Below, piece by piece: positions 6,001-12,992 of a stretch of DNA of 12,992 bases. The stretch comes from JAAYWY01 sp050945275 (GTDB lineage Bacteria > Bacillota > DTU030 > DUMP01). A model generated the notes under the pieces. That model was not told the origin of the DNA, did not search any database, and saw nothing but the letters and a program-made list of their open reading frames with translations. The stretch covers positions 1-12,992 of the forward strand of contig JBMNSQ010000044.1 in the NCBI GenBank assembly GCA_050945275.1. Reading direction: 5' to 3'. Within the stretch, counting starts at the first letter, position 1; each line of letters starts with the position of its first letter. The translations under genes and the position numbers were made by a program.

Positions 6001-6549
6001 ATGGAAGAGCTAGCCCTTCATATTTTAGATCTAGCGCAAAATTCCTTGGCTGCCGGTGCATCTGAGCTGGAGATTGTCGTCAATGAAGATATAGCTTCCA
6101 ATCTCCTCACTATGAGCATTAAGGATAACGGCCGTGGTATGGATAAAGAATTTGTGAACCGAGTGCTGGATCCGTTTACTACCACCAGAACCACTAGACG
6201 TGTAGGGCTAGGGTTACCGCTTCTTTATATGACAGCTCGTCAGTGTGGCGGTGATCTAACTATCTTATCTACGGTAGGCCAAGGTACTTGTGTCACGGCC
6301 ACCTTTGAGCTTAATCACTGGGATCTACCACCACTGGGTAGCATGGCCGCTACTGTTGTATCACTGCTGGTGGGGAGGCCTGATGTGGACCTTGTTTATC
6401 GGCATACAGTGGGTGAACAGGAGTTTGAGCTCGATACGAAGCAAATTAAAGCGGAGATAGGCCCTACTGCTTTATCCGAGCCGAAGGTCTTGGTTTTTAT
6501 ACGGGCCTATATAGAACACGAGCTGGCTAAACTCTATGGGGGTGAATGA
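6001..6549 (+). CDS. GHKL ATPase domain protein embedded in the hydrogenase operon
   Basis: A 182-residue protein whose first 105 residues are a GHKL ATP-binding domain of histidine-kinase type: N box HILDLAQNSLAAGA (residues 7-20, Asn14), G1 KDNGRGM (41-47), F box DPFTTTR (57-63), G2 VGLGLPLL (68-75), and closing GQGTCVTATFEL. It lacks a His-bearing dimerisation domain and any sensor or membrane part, so it cannot be a complete histidine kinase. The C-terminal 75 residues, with LGSMAATVVSLLVGRPDVDLVYRH, are not a family I recognise. It sits between hydC and the [2Fe-2S] protein, with a 4-bp gap before it and an overlap or near-overlap after it. The ribosome site is weak, suggesting coupling to hydC translation. 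This placement is seen in other clostridial hydABC loci. Possible roles are a regulator or an assembly ATPase; the sequence does not decide. Confidence 0.85.
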   Translation: MEELALHILDLAQNSLAAGASELEIVVNEDIASNLLTMSIKDNGRGMDKEFVNRVLDPFTTTRTTRRVGLGLPLLYMTARQCGGDLTILSTVGQGTCVTATFELNHWDLPPLGSMAATVVSLLVGRPDVDLVYRHTVGEQEFELDTKQIKAEIGPTALSEPKVLVFIRAYIEHELAKLYGGE

Positions 6550-6550
6550 A

Positions 6551-6919
6551 TTGGCAAACAAGCTTAATCTGGACGATCTGCGCCGCTTGCGTGAGGAAAC
6601 AAAGCAAGGCATGCTTGACCGTCAAGCAAAAGGGCCCCAAATTATTGTTGGTATGGGTACTTGTGGAATAGCAGCCGGGGCCAGGGAGATTATGACGACT
6701 ATTTTAGAAGAACTGGCCAAACGCAACCTTCACATAACGGTTCTTCAGACTGGTTGCATTGGCATGTGCCAACATGAACCATTAGTTGATGTAGTTCTTC
6801 CTAATGAGAAGCGGATCACCTATGGGAACGTTACTCCGCGCGATGTGGCACGGATTATCGGGCAGCATGTGGTCAACGGACAAATTGTCGAAGACCTGGT
6901 GATCGGTAAGATGGACTAG
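6551..6919 (+). CDS. Thioredoxin-fold [2Fe-2S] ferredoxin-like protein
   Basis: A 122-residue member of the NuoE-like/thioredoxin-like [2Fe-2S] ferredoxin group: a charged N-terminal helix (LDDLRRLREETKQGML), strand plus IIVGMGTCGIAAGARE (Cys38), then VLQTGCIGMCQHEPLVDVVL (Cys69, Cys73) and a final YGNVTP...VARIIGQHVV segment. Only three of the usual four cluster cysteines are visible. The expected role is electron transfer in or near the HydABC complex. Start: TTG 6551, with GGGGGTG about 6 nt upstream, gives MANKLNLDDL, the usual family beginning. ATG 6536 (five more residues) lacks a ribosome site but is possible. With the TTG start the ATPase stop lies 1 bp upstream; with the ATG start the two genes overlap. 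The first 85 residues of HydB repeat the same fold. Confidence 0.85.
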   Translation: MANKLNLDDLRRLREETKQGMLDRQAKGPQIIVGMGTCGIAAGAREIMTTILEELAKRNLHITVLQTGCIGMCQHEPLVDVVLPNEKRITYGNVTPRDVARIIGQHVVNGQIVEDLVIGKMD

Positions 6920-6965
6920 CTGCATCTTCCTATAGGTTACTTGTGGCAAAAGGGAGGTCAAAGTC

Positions 6966-8759
6966 ATGCAAATTTTCCGTGCACACGTACTTCTATGTGG
7001 TGGTACCGGTTGCACCTCGGGGGGATCACCGCAAATCAGAGCACGGTTAGAAGAGGAACTAGCCAAGAACGGCTTAGAGCAAGAGGTCAAGCTGGTTGTC
7101 ACCGGTTGCCATGGCCTTTGCGAAATGGGACCGCTTGTTATTGTGTATCCCGAAGGAACTATGTATGTCCATGTTGAGCCAGATGATGTACCGGAAATTG
7201 TATCAGAACATCTATTGAAAGGTCGTGTAGTGCAGCGTTTACTGTATAAAGAACCACTTACGGCGGAGCGTGTCCCCCACTACGGTGATTTACCTTTCTA
7301 TCAAAAACAAAAAAGATTGGTACTGCAAAACTGTGGCTATATCAACCCTGAAGTCATTGAAGAATATATCGCTCGTGACGGTTATGCCGCCTTGGCCAAA
7401 GCTATTAGCGAAATGACACCCGAAGAGGTAATTGAAGAAGTGCTGCAGGCTGGCCTGCGTGGACGTGGTGGAGCCGGTTTTCCTACCGGACTTAAATGGA
7501 AGTTTTGCCGCGGTGCAACAGGAGAGCCCAAGTATGTAATCTGTAATGGCGACGAGGGCGACCCGGGGGCATTCATGGACCGGAGTATTATGGAGGGCGA
7601 CCCCCATCGGGTGCTAGAAGGTATGGCTATCGGTGCTTATGCCATGGGAGCCAGCGAGGGCTATATTTACGTCCGGGCCGAGTACCCACTGGCTGTTAAA
7701 AGATTGCAGCTAGCTGTAAAAGCCGCTGAAGAGATGGGGCTTTTAGGTAATAATATTTTAGGTACCGACTTCTCTTTTCATATTTACATTAAAGAAGGCG
7801 CAGGAGCTTTTGTTTGTGGCGAAGAGACGGCTCTTATGGCTTCGATCATGGGTGAAAGAGGAATGCCGTGGCCGCGTCCGCCGTTCCCAGCTAACTCTGG
7901 GCTGTGGGGTAAACCTACAAATATCAACAACGTAGAGACGTGGGCTAATGTGCCGGAGATTGTTCTGAAAGGCGCAGATTGGTATGCCTCTATGGGCACC
8001 GAAAAGTGTAAAGGGACCAAGGTGTTTGCCCTTACCGGTAAAGTGCAAAATACCGGATTGGTAGAAGTACCCATGGGGATTACAATGAGGGAGATTATTT
8101 TTGATATTGGCGGCGGCGTTCCCGGCGGCAAGAAATTTAAAGCAGTCCAAATAGGAGGACCTTCTGGTGGGTGTCTGCCTGAAAGCCAGTTAGATTTGAG
8201 TGTAGACTATGAGTCTTTAACTGGTGCTGGCGCTATCATGGGGTCCGGTGGGTTAGTGGTGATGGACGAAGAAACGTGTATCGTTGACGTGGCTCGCTTC
8301 TTCCTTAACTTCACTCGAGCAGAATCATGCGGCAAATGTACTCCTTGCCGGGAAGGCATCAAGCGGATGCTGGAGATCCTTGACTGTATTGCCGCTGGCA
8401 AAGGTAAGATGGAGGATTTGGACCTGTTAGAAAGGACAGCCCTTGTGGTGAAAAACAGTGCTCTTTGCGGTTTGGGTCAGACGGCGCCGAACCCAATTTT
8501 ATCTACACTGCGCTACTTCCGCGACGAGTATGAGGCTCATATACTTCACAAACGTTGCCCAGCGGGTGTATGTGAGGCGCTCCTTACCTACAAGATCAAA
8601 CCGGAACTTTGCCGCGGTTGCACGGCTTGTACCAAGGTTTGCCCGGTAGGGGCTATCTCCGGTACTAGAAAAGCAGTGCATGTGATTGATCCTGACAAGT
8701 GCATAAAGTGCGGCGCTTGTGCTGAACGCTGCCCGTTCAAAGCAATCGTCCGCGCTTAA
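6966..8759 (+). CDS. hydB: NADH-linked [FeFe]-hydrogenase flavoprotein subunit B, NuoF-like
   Basis: A 597-residue subunit that binds FMN and NAD(H) and passes electrons through Fe-S clusters. Domains in order: thioredoxin-like [2Fe-2S] (Cys11, Cys16, Cys48, Cys52); NuoF-type flavin/NAD fold with LRGRGGAGFPTGLKW (164-178), GDEGDPGAFMDRSIMEGDPH (195-214), EGYIYVRAEYPLA, and GAGAFVCGEETALMASIMG with NINNVET; an SLBB-like linker; the 51-kDa [4Fe-4S] site ESCGKCTPCREG (Cys455/458/461 plus Cys501); and a C-terminal two-cluster ferredoxin (Cys549/552/555/559 and Cys579/582/585/589). The ATG has GGGAGG 7-8 nt upstream. It lies 46 bp after the [2Fe-2S] gene and 22 bp before hydA. The length is typical of HydB/HndC in trimeric or tetrameric hydrogenases, some of which bifurcate electrons between NADH and ferredoxin. 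Confidence 0.96.
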   Translation: MQIFRAHVLLCGGTGCTSGGSPQIRARLEEELAKNGLEQEVKLVVTGCHGLCEMGPLVIVYPEGTMYVHVEPDDVPEIVSEHLLKGRVVQRLLYKEPLTAERVPHYGDLPFYQKQKRLVLQNCGYINPEVIEEYIARDGYAALAKAISEMTPEEVIEEVLQAGLRGRGGAGFPTGLKWKFCRGATGEPKYVICNGDEGDPGAFMDRSIMEGDPHRVLEGMAIGAYAMGASEGYIYVRAEYPLAVKRLQLAVKAAEEMGLLGNNILGTDFSFHIYIKEGAGAFVCGEETALMASIMGERGMPWPRPPFPANSGLWGKPTNINNVETWANVPEIVLKGADWYASMGTEKCKGTKVFALTGKVQNTGLVEVPMGITMREIIFDIGGGVPGGKKFKAVQIGGPSGGCLPESQLDLSVDYESLTGAGAIMGSGGLVVMDEETCIVDVARFFLNFTRAESCGKCTPCREGIKRMLEILDCIAAGKGKMEDLDLLERTALVVKNSALCGLGQTAPNPILSTLRYFRDEYEAHILHKRCPAGVCEALLTYKIKPELCRGCTACTKVCPVGAISGTRKAVHVIDPDKCIKCGACAERCPFKAIVRA

Positions 8760-8781
8760 TTGAGCCCAAGGAGGAGTAAAG

Positions 8782-10506
8782 ATGGACACAATCACCCTGA
8801 CTATAGATGGCTGCCGAGTCCAGGTGGCAAAGGGCTCCACGGTGCTTGAGGCGGCTCGTTTAGCTGGCATCAACATCCCAACTCTTTGCTATCATCCGGA
8901 GCTTCGGTCCGAAGGTGCTTGCCGTTTGTGTGTAGTGGAAATAAAAGGTGGTAAATCTTTAGCAGCGGCGTGTGTAATGCCGGCGGCCGACGGCATGGAA
9001 GTTCGTACCAATACACCTTTTGTGCGCGAAGCCCGTCGCACAGCTCTAGAGCTGCTGCTGGCCAATCATCCTTTCGAATGCTTAACTTGTGAGCGCTCTG
9101 GTAACTGCGAACTTCAGACCTTAGCCCATGACTTAGGGGTACGGGAAGTGCGCTATACCGGCGAAAAACGAAGCGTTCCCATTGATGATTCAGGTCAATC
9201 GTTGGTGCGAGATCCTAACAAATGTATTTTGTGCGGACGTTGTATCCGTATGTGTAGTGAGGTGCAAGGTGTGCATGCCCTGGGTTATATTAACCGTGGC
9301 TGGGATACGTTAGTAGGACCTTTATTCGGCCAAAGGTTGGCTGATGTGGCCTGCGTAAATTGTGGGCAGTGTTCTACCGTGTGTCCAACAGGCGCCATCG
9401 TGGAAAAGAGCTATGTAGAGGATGTTTGGGCAGCTCTTGGTGATCCAAACAAGTATGTAGTGGTGCAGACCGCTCCTGCTACTCGAGTAGCCGTTGGCGA
9501 AACTTTGGGCATGTCCCCCGGATCCATCGTTACAGGTCAAATGGTGGCTGGCCTTAGACGTCTAGGTTTTGATAAGGTGTTTGATACTGATTTCACAGCA
9601 GATCTGACCATTATGGAAGAAGGGTACGAGCTACTGGAACGCTTAAAGAACGGCGGAGCGTTGCCGCTTCTCACTTCCTGTAGTCCTGGCTGGGTGAAAT
9701 TCTGTGAACATGTGTATCCGGAACTTCTATCTTATGTTTCTACCTGTAAATCCCCACAGCAAATGTTTGGTGCTGTAGCCAAGACTTACTATGCTGATAA
9801 GATAGGCGTCAAGCCCGAAGATATGTATGTAGTGTCTATTATGCCTTGTACGGCCAAAAAATACGAAGCACAGCGGCCTGAGATGACTGCATCAGGTGTA
9901 CCTGATGTCGATGCTGTGCTCACCAGCCGAGAATTGGGCCGGATGTTTAAGGAAGCTGGCATAGATTTCAAGAACTTGCCACAAGAAGACTATGATGCCC
10001 CACTTGGGATTTCCACTGGTGCTGGCGTTATTTTTGGGGCAACAGGCGGTGTCATGGAAGCAGCTTTAAGAACAGTGTATGAAGTAGTTACAGGCAAGAC
10101 TTTGGACGCTCTCGATTTTACCGAAGTTCGTGGGCTAGATGGCATTAAAGAAGCAGAAGTAGATCTTGATGGAACCAAAGTCAAAGTGGCTGTAACAAAC
10201 AGCCTGGCCAACGCTCGCAAAGTTCTAGATAAGATCAAAACCGGCGAGGCCCCCTGGCATTTTGTAGAGATCATGGCCTGCCCTGGTGGCTGTATTGGCG
10301 GTGGTGGTCAGCCTATTCCAGTGGATCGAGAAACACGAGAAGCCAGAATGAAAGCTATCTATGATGTGGATAAAGCTATGTCTATTAGAAAGTCCCATGA
10401 AAACCCAGCTGTACAGACTCTTTATAAAGAGTTTTTGGGCGAACCCTTATCCCACAAATCACATGAGTTACTTCATACCTATTACACGGAACGGTCGCCA
10501 TTCTAA
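8782..10506 (+). CDS. hydA: [FeFe]-hydrogenase catalytic subunit A
   Basis: A 574-residue H-cluster subunit. Domains in order: plant-type [2Fe-2S] (Cys36, 47, 50, 64); His-Cys3 [4Fe-4S] site (His96, Cys100, 103, 109); two [4Fe-4S] clusters (Cys148/151/154/158 and Cys191/194/197/201); the H-domain with L1 TSCSPGW (Cys300), L2 MPCTAKKYE (Cys356) and L3 EIMACPGGCIGGGGQP (Cys500, Cys504); and the small-subunit-like tail (RKSHENPAVQTLYKEFLG...SHELLHTYYTER). It reduces protons or oxidises H2 in the cytoplasm; with HydB and HydC it couples to NAD(H) and probably ferredoxin. The ATG has AGGAGG about 8 nt upstream. L1 has Ser where monomeric hydrogenases carry the second Cys of TSCCPGW; this variant is, to my recollection, common in NAD(P)-linked enzymes. 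It is the last gene of the contiguous operon, followed by a 309-bp spacer. Confidence 0.97.
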   Translation: MDTITLTIDGCRVQVAKGSTVLEAARLAGINIPTLCYHPELRSEGACRLCVVEIKGGKSLAAACVMPAADGMEVRTNTPFVREARRTALELLLANHPFECLTCERSGNCELQTLAHDLGVREVRYTGEKRSVPIDDSGQSLVRDPNKCILCGRCIRMCSEVQGVHALGYINRGWDTLVGPLFGQRLADVACVNCGQCSTVCPTGAIVEKSYVEDVWAALGDPNKYVVVQTAPATRVAVGETLGMSPGSIVTGQMVAGLRRLGFDKVFDTDFTADLTIMEEGYELLERLKNGGALPLLTSCSPGWVKFCEHVYPELLSYVSTCKSPQQMFGAVAKTYYADKIGVKPEDMYVVSIMPCTAKKYEAQRPEMTASGVPDVDAVLTSRELGRMFKEAGIDFKNLPQEDYDAPLGISTGAGVIFGATGGVMEAALRTVYEVVTGKTLDALDFTEVRGLDGIKEAEVDLDGTKVKVAVTNSLANARKVLDKIKTGEAPWHFVEIMACPGGCIGGGGQPIPVDRETREARMKAIYDVDKAMSIRKSHENPAVQTLYKEFLGEPLSHKSHELLHTYYTERSPF

Positions 10507-10551
10507 CACAAATTAATATAGCGCTTGGTTCCAAGTAATAGGGAGCAGATG

Positions 10552-10588
10552 GGGCTACGATGCATCTAGATTGGATGCGTCGTAGCCC
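10552..10588 (+). other. Stable 15-bp hairpin after hydA, without a T tract
   Basis: Arms 10552-10566 (GGGCTACGATGCATC) and 10574-10588 (GATGCGTCGTAGCCC) pair over 15 bp with a single G-U, and the loop is 7 nt. It starts 45 bp after the hydA stop. What follows is AAAGGTGACTGG, so it does not look like an ordinary intrinsic terminator on either strand. An mRNA 3'-end stabiliser, a processing site or a protein-binding operator are alternatives. Confidence 0.6.
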
Positions 10589-10666
10589 AAAGGTGACTGG
10601 TTGCAGCACAGCTAGTTTTTTGGTAAGAATCTGGCAATAGTATCAGAGGTATGATTGTGTCCAAAC

Positions 10667-10700
10667 TTTACCTCCCCGAATTTCAAAATATATTTATAAT
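10667..10700 (+). promoter_or_regulatory. Candidate promoter for the formate dehydrogenase gene
   Basis: In an AT-rich stretch, TTTACC (10667-10672) and TATATT (10689-10694) are 16 bp apart and match 4/6 and 5/6 of the housekeeping consensus. A perfect TATAAT at 10695-10700 overlaps this region but lacks a -35 at 17 bp. A start near 10705 would give a leader of about 110 nt containing the hairpin at 10725-10751. This is suggestive only. Confidence 0.35.
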
Positions 10701-10724
10701 AATTAATAATAGCGTCATTTTGGT

Positions 10725-10751
10725 GCAGTTGTGTGGGCAGCGCACAACTGC
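10725..10751 (+). promoter_or_regulatory. 11-bp inverted repeat upstream of the formate dehydrogenase, possible operator or leader hairpin
   Basis: Arms 10725-10735 (GCAGTTGTGTG) and 10741-10751 (CGCACAACTGC) pair with one G-U and a 5-nt loop, 65 bp before the TTG start and just downstream of the candidate promoter. Within it, TTGTG and CACAA resemble half-sites of the redox regulator Rex, but the spacing is 9 rather than 8 and the centre is GC-rich, so that assignment is weak. Confidence 0.45.
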
Positions 10752-10815
10752 CGGAAATTATCAATAAACCTTGTAGGTAGTAACCGCTATTTAGTAATGA
10801 AAAGAGGTTTTAACG

Positions 10816-12992
10816 TTGAAAATGGTGGAATTCACTATAGATGGTCGACAGGGTTCCGTTCCTGCTGGAACCACCATTTTAGAAGCGGCTAAGAGCCTGG
10901 GCATAGAAATCCCTACTTTTTGCCATGATCGGGATTTAGTTACTGCTGGGGCTTGTCGGATATGTGTTGTTGAAGTAGAACAGATCAAGAAAAACTTCCC
11001 GGCTGCTTGTGCCCAACCAGTGGGACCGGGGATGGTTATCCATACGAATAGTCCGGCGGTGAGAGAAGCACGGCGTACTATATTAGAGCTTATTATAGCC
11101 AACCACCCACTGGATTGTTTAACTTGTGAGGCTAACGGCAAGTGTAAGTTGCAGCAGTACTGCTACGAATACGGGGTAAAAGATACACCCTACGAGGGCG
11201 AGTGTCGCCAACATACGATTGACGGTAGCAGCCCCTTTATCGAGCGGGATATGGACAAATGCATTCTTTGCGGTAAATGCGTGCGTGTTTGTTCAGAGGT
11301 GCAAGGGGTTAGCGCCATCGGTTATATTGATCGCGGATTTGATACCAAAATAGGCACCTTATTCGATGGCAAGTTAGTGGATTCCCCTTGCGAATCTTGC
11401 GGCCAGTGTATTTACATGTGTCCGGTTGGGGCTCTGACGGCAAAACCCAGTCATGGCTTAGGTCGTGATTATGAAGTGGAAAAGGTAACTACTACCTGTC
11501 CTTATTGCGGTGTAGGCTGCCAGTTAGCCCTCAACGTGAAAAACGACACCATTGTTGGTGTGACTAACGTTCCCGACAGTCCAAATCAGGGGTACTTGTG
11601 TGTCAAGGGGCGTTTCGGTTATGAATTCGTTCATAGTGAGGAGCGTCTTACCACACCGCTGATTAAGAAAAATGGTAAATTTGAAGAGGCCACCTGGGAT
11701 GAAGCCCTGGATTTGGTAGCCGATAAGCTTGGTACTATCAAAGCTGACTACGGACCGGATGCTATTGCGGGATTAGCGTCAGCTAAATGTACTAACGAAG
11801 AAAACTACCTATTCCAAAAACTAATGAGGGCGGTGATTGGCACAAATAACGTGGACCATTGTGCCCGTCTGTGACACGCTCCTACTGTAGCCGGTCTGGC
11901 TACTGCATTTGGGAGCGGGGCAATGACCAATAGTATTGAGGAGATCGAACAGGCCCAGGTTATTTTGGCCATAGGTACCAATACCACCGAGGCTCATCCG
12001 GTAATTGGAACCAGGGTGCATAAAGCCATTACCCGTCACGGAGCCAAACTTATCGTTATTGACCCCAGAAAGACTACTATGGCTGAACGAGCTGATATTT
12101 GGCTTAGGCCGTGGCCAGGCACTAATGTGGCCGTAGCTAATGGTCTACTTAACGTTATTATCAGCGAGGGATTAGCCGACAAGGCCTTTATTGAGGAGCG
12201 TACGGAGAATTTTGAAGCGCTAAAAGAGGCCATCGCTAGCTATACGCCAGAAGAGGTAGAAAAGATTAGCGGTGTCCCAGCTGAGGATCTAAAGGCTGCT
12301 GCCAGGCTGTATGCTTCGGCCGATCGTGGTAGCATTTTATACACCATGGGTATCACCCAGCATACTTCCGGCACCGACGGTGTTTTATCTATGGCCAACT
12401 TGGCCTTGGCCACCGGGAACATAGGTAAACCGGGTACAGGTGTAAATCCCTTGCGTGGTCAAAACAATGTACAAGGTGCTTGTGATATGGGTGGCCTGCC
12501 GGATGTATTTACCGGCTACCAAAAAGTATTCGACCAAGCGGCTCAAGAAAAGTTCGCTCAAGCTTGGGGCGTGACTAACCTACCGGACAAAGTAGGCCTC
12601 AAGATGGATAAGATCTTCAAGGGCGCCGGTGATGGAACCATTAAGGCTGTTTATGTCATGGGCGAAAACCCGCTGCTATCTGAACCTGATATTGACCATG
12701 CCCGCGCTTGCCTCGAAAACCTTGATTTTCTTGTTGTCCAGGATATCTTCCTTACCGAAACAGCTGAGTTGGCTGACGTGGTGCTGCCAGCGGCCTCTTT
12801 TGCCGAAAAGGATGGCACCTTCACTAATACAGAGCGGCGGGTGTCGCGTGTTCGCCAGGCTATATCACCGCGGGGAGAAGCCAAGCCTGACTGGCAGATT
12901 ATTTGTGAGATAGCCAAGCGCTTAGGCTATGCTATGGATTATAGCCACCCGGGACAGATCATGGACGAAATCGCTTCGGTTACCCCGAGCTA
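10816..12992 (+). CDS. fdhA: Selenocysteine-containing formate dehydrogenase alpha subunit, NuoG-like N-terminus (partial, runs off the window)
   Basis: A molybdenum/tungsten-bis-pterin enzyme interconverting formate and CO2. 725 codons are visible and the 3' end is beyond the window. Domains in order: plant-type [2Fe-2S] (Cys36, 47, 50, 65); His97-Cys101-Cys104-Cys110 cluster; two [4Fe-4S] clusters (Cys149/152/155/159 and 192/195/198/202); the molybdopterin-family [4Fe-4S] site CPYCGVGC (Cys228, 231, 235, with Cys262 in CVKGRFG); and the catalytic domain. Codon 353 is TGA (11872-11874) in the context HCARL-U-HAPT, the exact place of the active-site selenocysteine followed by His in selenium-type FDH, and a SECIS hairpin follows at once. 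Coding similarity continues without shift to 12992 (AIGTNTTEAHPVIGTR, GKPGTGVNPLRGQNNVQGACDMG, ADVVLPAASFAEKDGTFTNTERR). Start TTG 10816 has AGAGG 8 nt upstream; ATG 10822 is an alternative with poorer spacing. Confidence 0.95.
11872..11917 (+). promoter_or_regulatory. Bacterial SECIS element directing selenocysteine at TGA 11872-11874
   Basis: Directly after the TGA an outer stem CGCTCC (11877-11882) pairs with GGAGCG (11912-11917). Inside, a perfect 6-bp stem GTAGCC (11887-11892) / GGCTAC (11898-11903) closes a 5-nt loop GGTCT (11893-11897). The GGUCU apical loop, a short distance 3' of the codon, is the known SelB-recognition layout of E. coli fdhF. The whole element is translated as part of the enzyme. 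Confidence 0.92.

Larger units (their letters stand above)
10507..10815 (+). other. Intergenic spacer between hydA and the formate dehydrogenase gene
   Basis: 309 bp without a supported gene. It holds a short CTTGG-TT-CCAAG inverted repeat (10524-10535), a long 15-bp hairpin (10552-10588), a T6 run (10616-10621) with no good stem before it, a strongly AT-rich promoter-like block (10681-10710), an 11-bp hairpin (10725-10751) and the ribosome site AGAGG (10803-10807) of the next gene. The AT-rich block and the hairpins suggest the formate dehydrogenase has its own regulation in addition to any read-through from hydA. Confidence 0.6.

Noticed and set aside
7758..8150. Long antisense open frame opposite hydB (130 codons)
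   Set aside because: It lies wholly opposite a strongly conserved NuoF domain, has no ribosome site of note and shows no protein family features.
10552..10621. Intrinsic terminator of the hydrogenase operon
   Set aside because: The strong hairpin has no T tract, and the T6 run at 10616-10621 is 28 bp away with only a very weak stem before it.
10725..10751. Firm call of a Rex operator
   Set aside because: Half-site spacing is one base too long and the centre is GC-rich; kept only as a weak possibility.
11875..12992. A separate second formate dehydrogenase gene after the TGA
   Set aside because: The frame, motifs and SECIS show that it is the continuation of one selenoprotein.
1..12992. CRISPR arrays, insertion sequences, tRNA/rRNA genes or attachment sites
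   Set aside because: I saw no repeated spacers, transposase-like frames, tRNA-like cloverleaf or terminal repeats by eye.

Overview
The window carries a hydrogen and formate metabolism locus from a strict anaerobe, most likely a Gram-positive Clostridia-type acetogen or syntroph. This is an inference from the trimeric NAD-linked [FeFe]-hydrogenase (HydABC type), the selenocysteine formate dehydrogenase with a NuoG-like N-terminus, the purine-rich Shine-Dalgarno sites and the dense overlapping gene packing. The sequence alone does not give the genus.

Region 1 (1-1738, minus strand): a two-gene unit made of an MFS permease followed by a small charged protein of unknown function. It ends at a GC-rich hairpin near the left edge and looks unrelated to the rest. 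Region 2 (1739-2107): a divergent non-coding gap of about 370 bp that must hold the control region of the plus-strand operon; I found no convincing promoter in it.

Region 3 (2108-5434, plus strand): a probable sensory or regulatory module of translationally overlapping genes. It holds a possible 31-residue leader peptide, a DRTGG-domain protein, an RsbW-like GHKL ATPase, a ferredoxin/[FeFe]-hydrogenase-like protein with altered H-cluster motifs and a C-terminal four-Cys Fe-S domain (HydS-like), a second DRTGG protein, and a PHP-domain phosphoesterase. Region 4 (5514-10506): the catalytic hydrogenase operon, in the order hydC (NuoE-like), a second GHKL ATPase, a thioredoxin-fold [2Fe-2S] protein, hydB (NuoF-like) and hydA (H-cluster subunit).

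Region 5 (10507-12992): a 309-bp spacer with two strong inverted repeats and an AT-rich promoter-like stretch, then a formate dehydrogenase alpha subunit that runs off the right edge. Its reading frame contains an in-frame TGA (11872-11874) followed at once by an excellent bacterial SECIS hairpin with a GGTCT loop, so it is one selenoprotein gene and not two fragments.

Working model: HydABC couples H2 to NAD(H) and ferredoxin, probably by electron bifurcation. The adjacent formate dehydrogenase shares the HydA N-terminal Fe-S architecture and may plug into the same electron-transfer partners. The co-transcribed HydS-like, GHKL, DRTGG and PHP genes may form a redox or H2-responsive signalling system controlling this metabolism. 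No hydrogenase maturases (HydEFG), selenocysteine machinery or classical sigma/STAS partners lie in the window.
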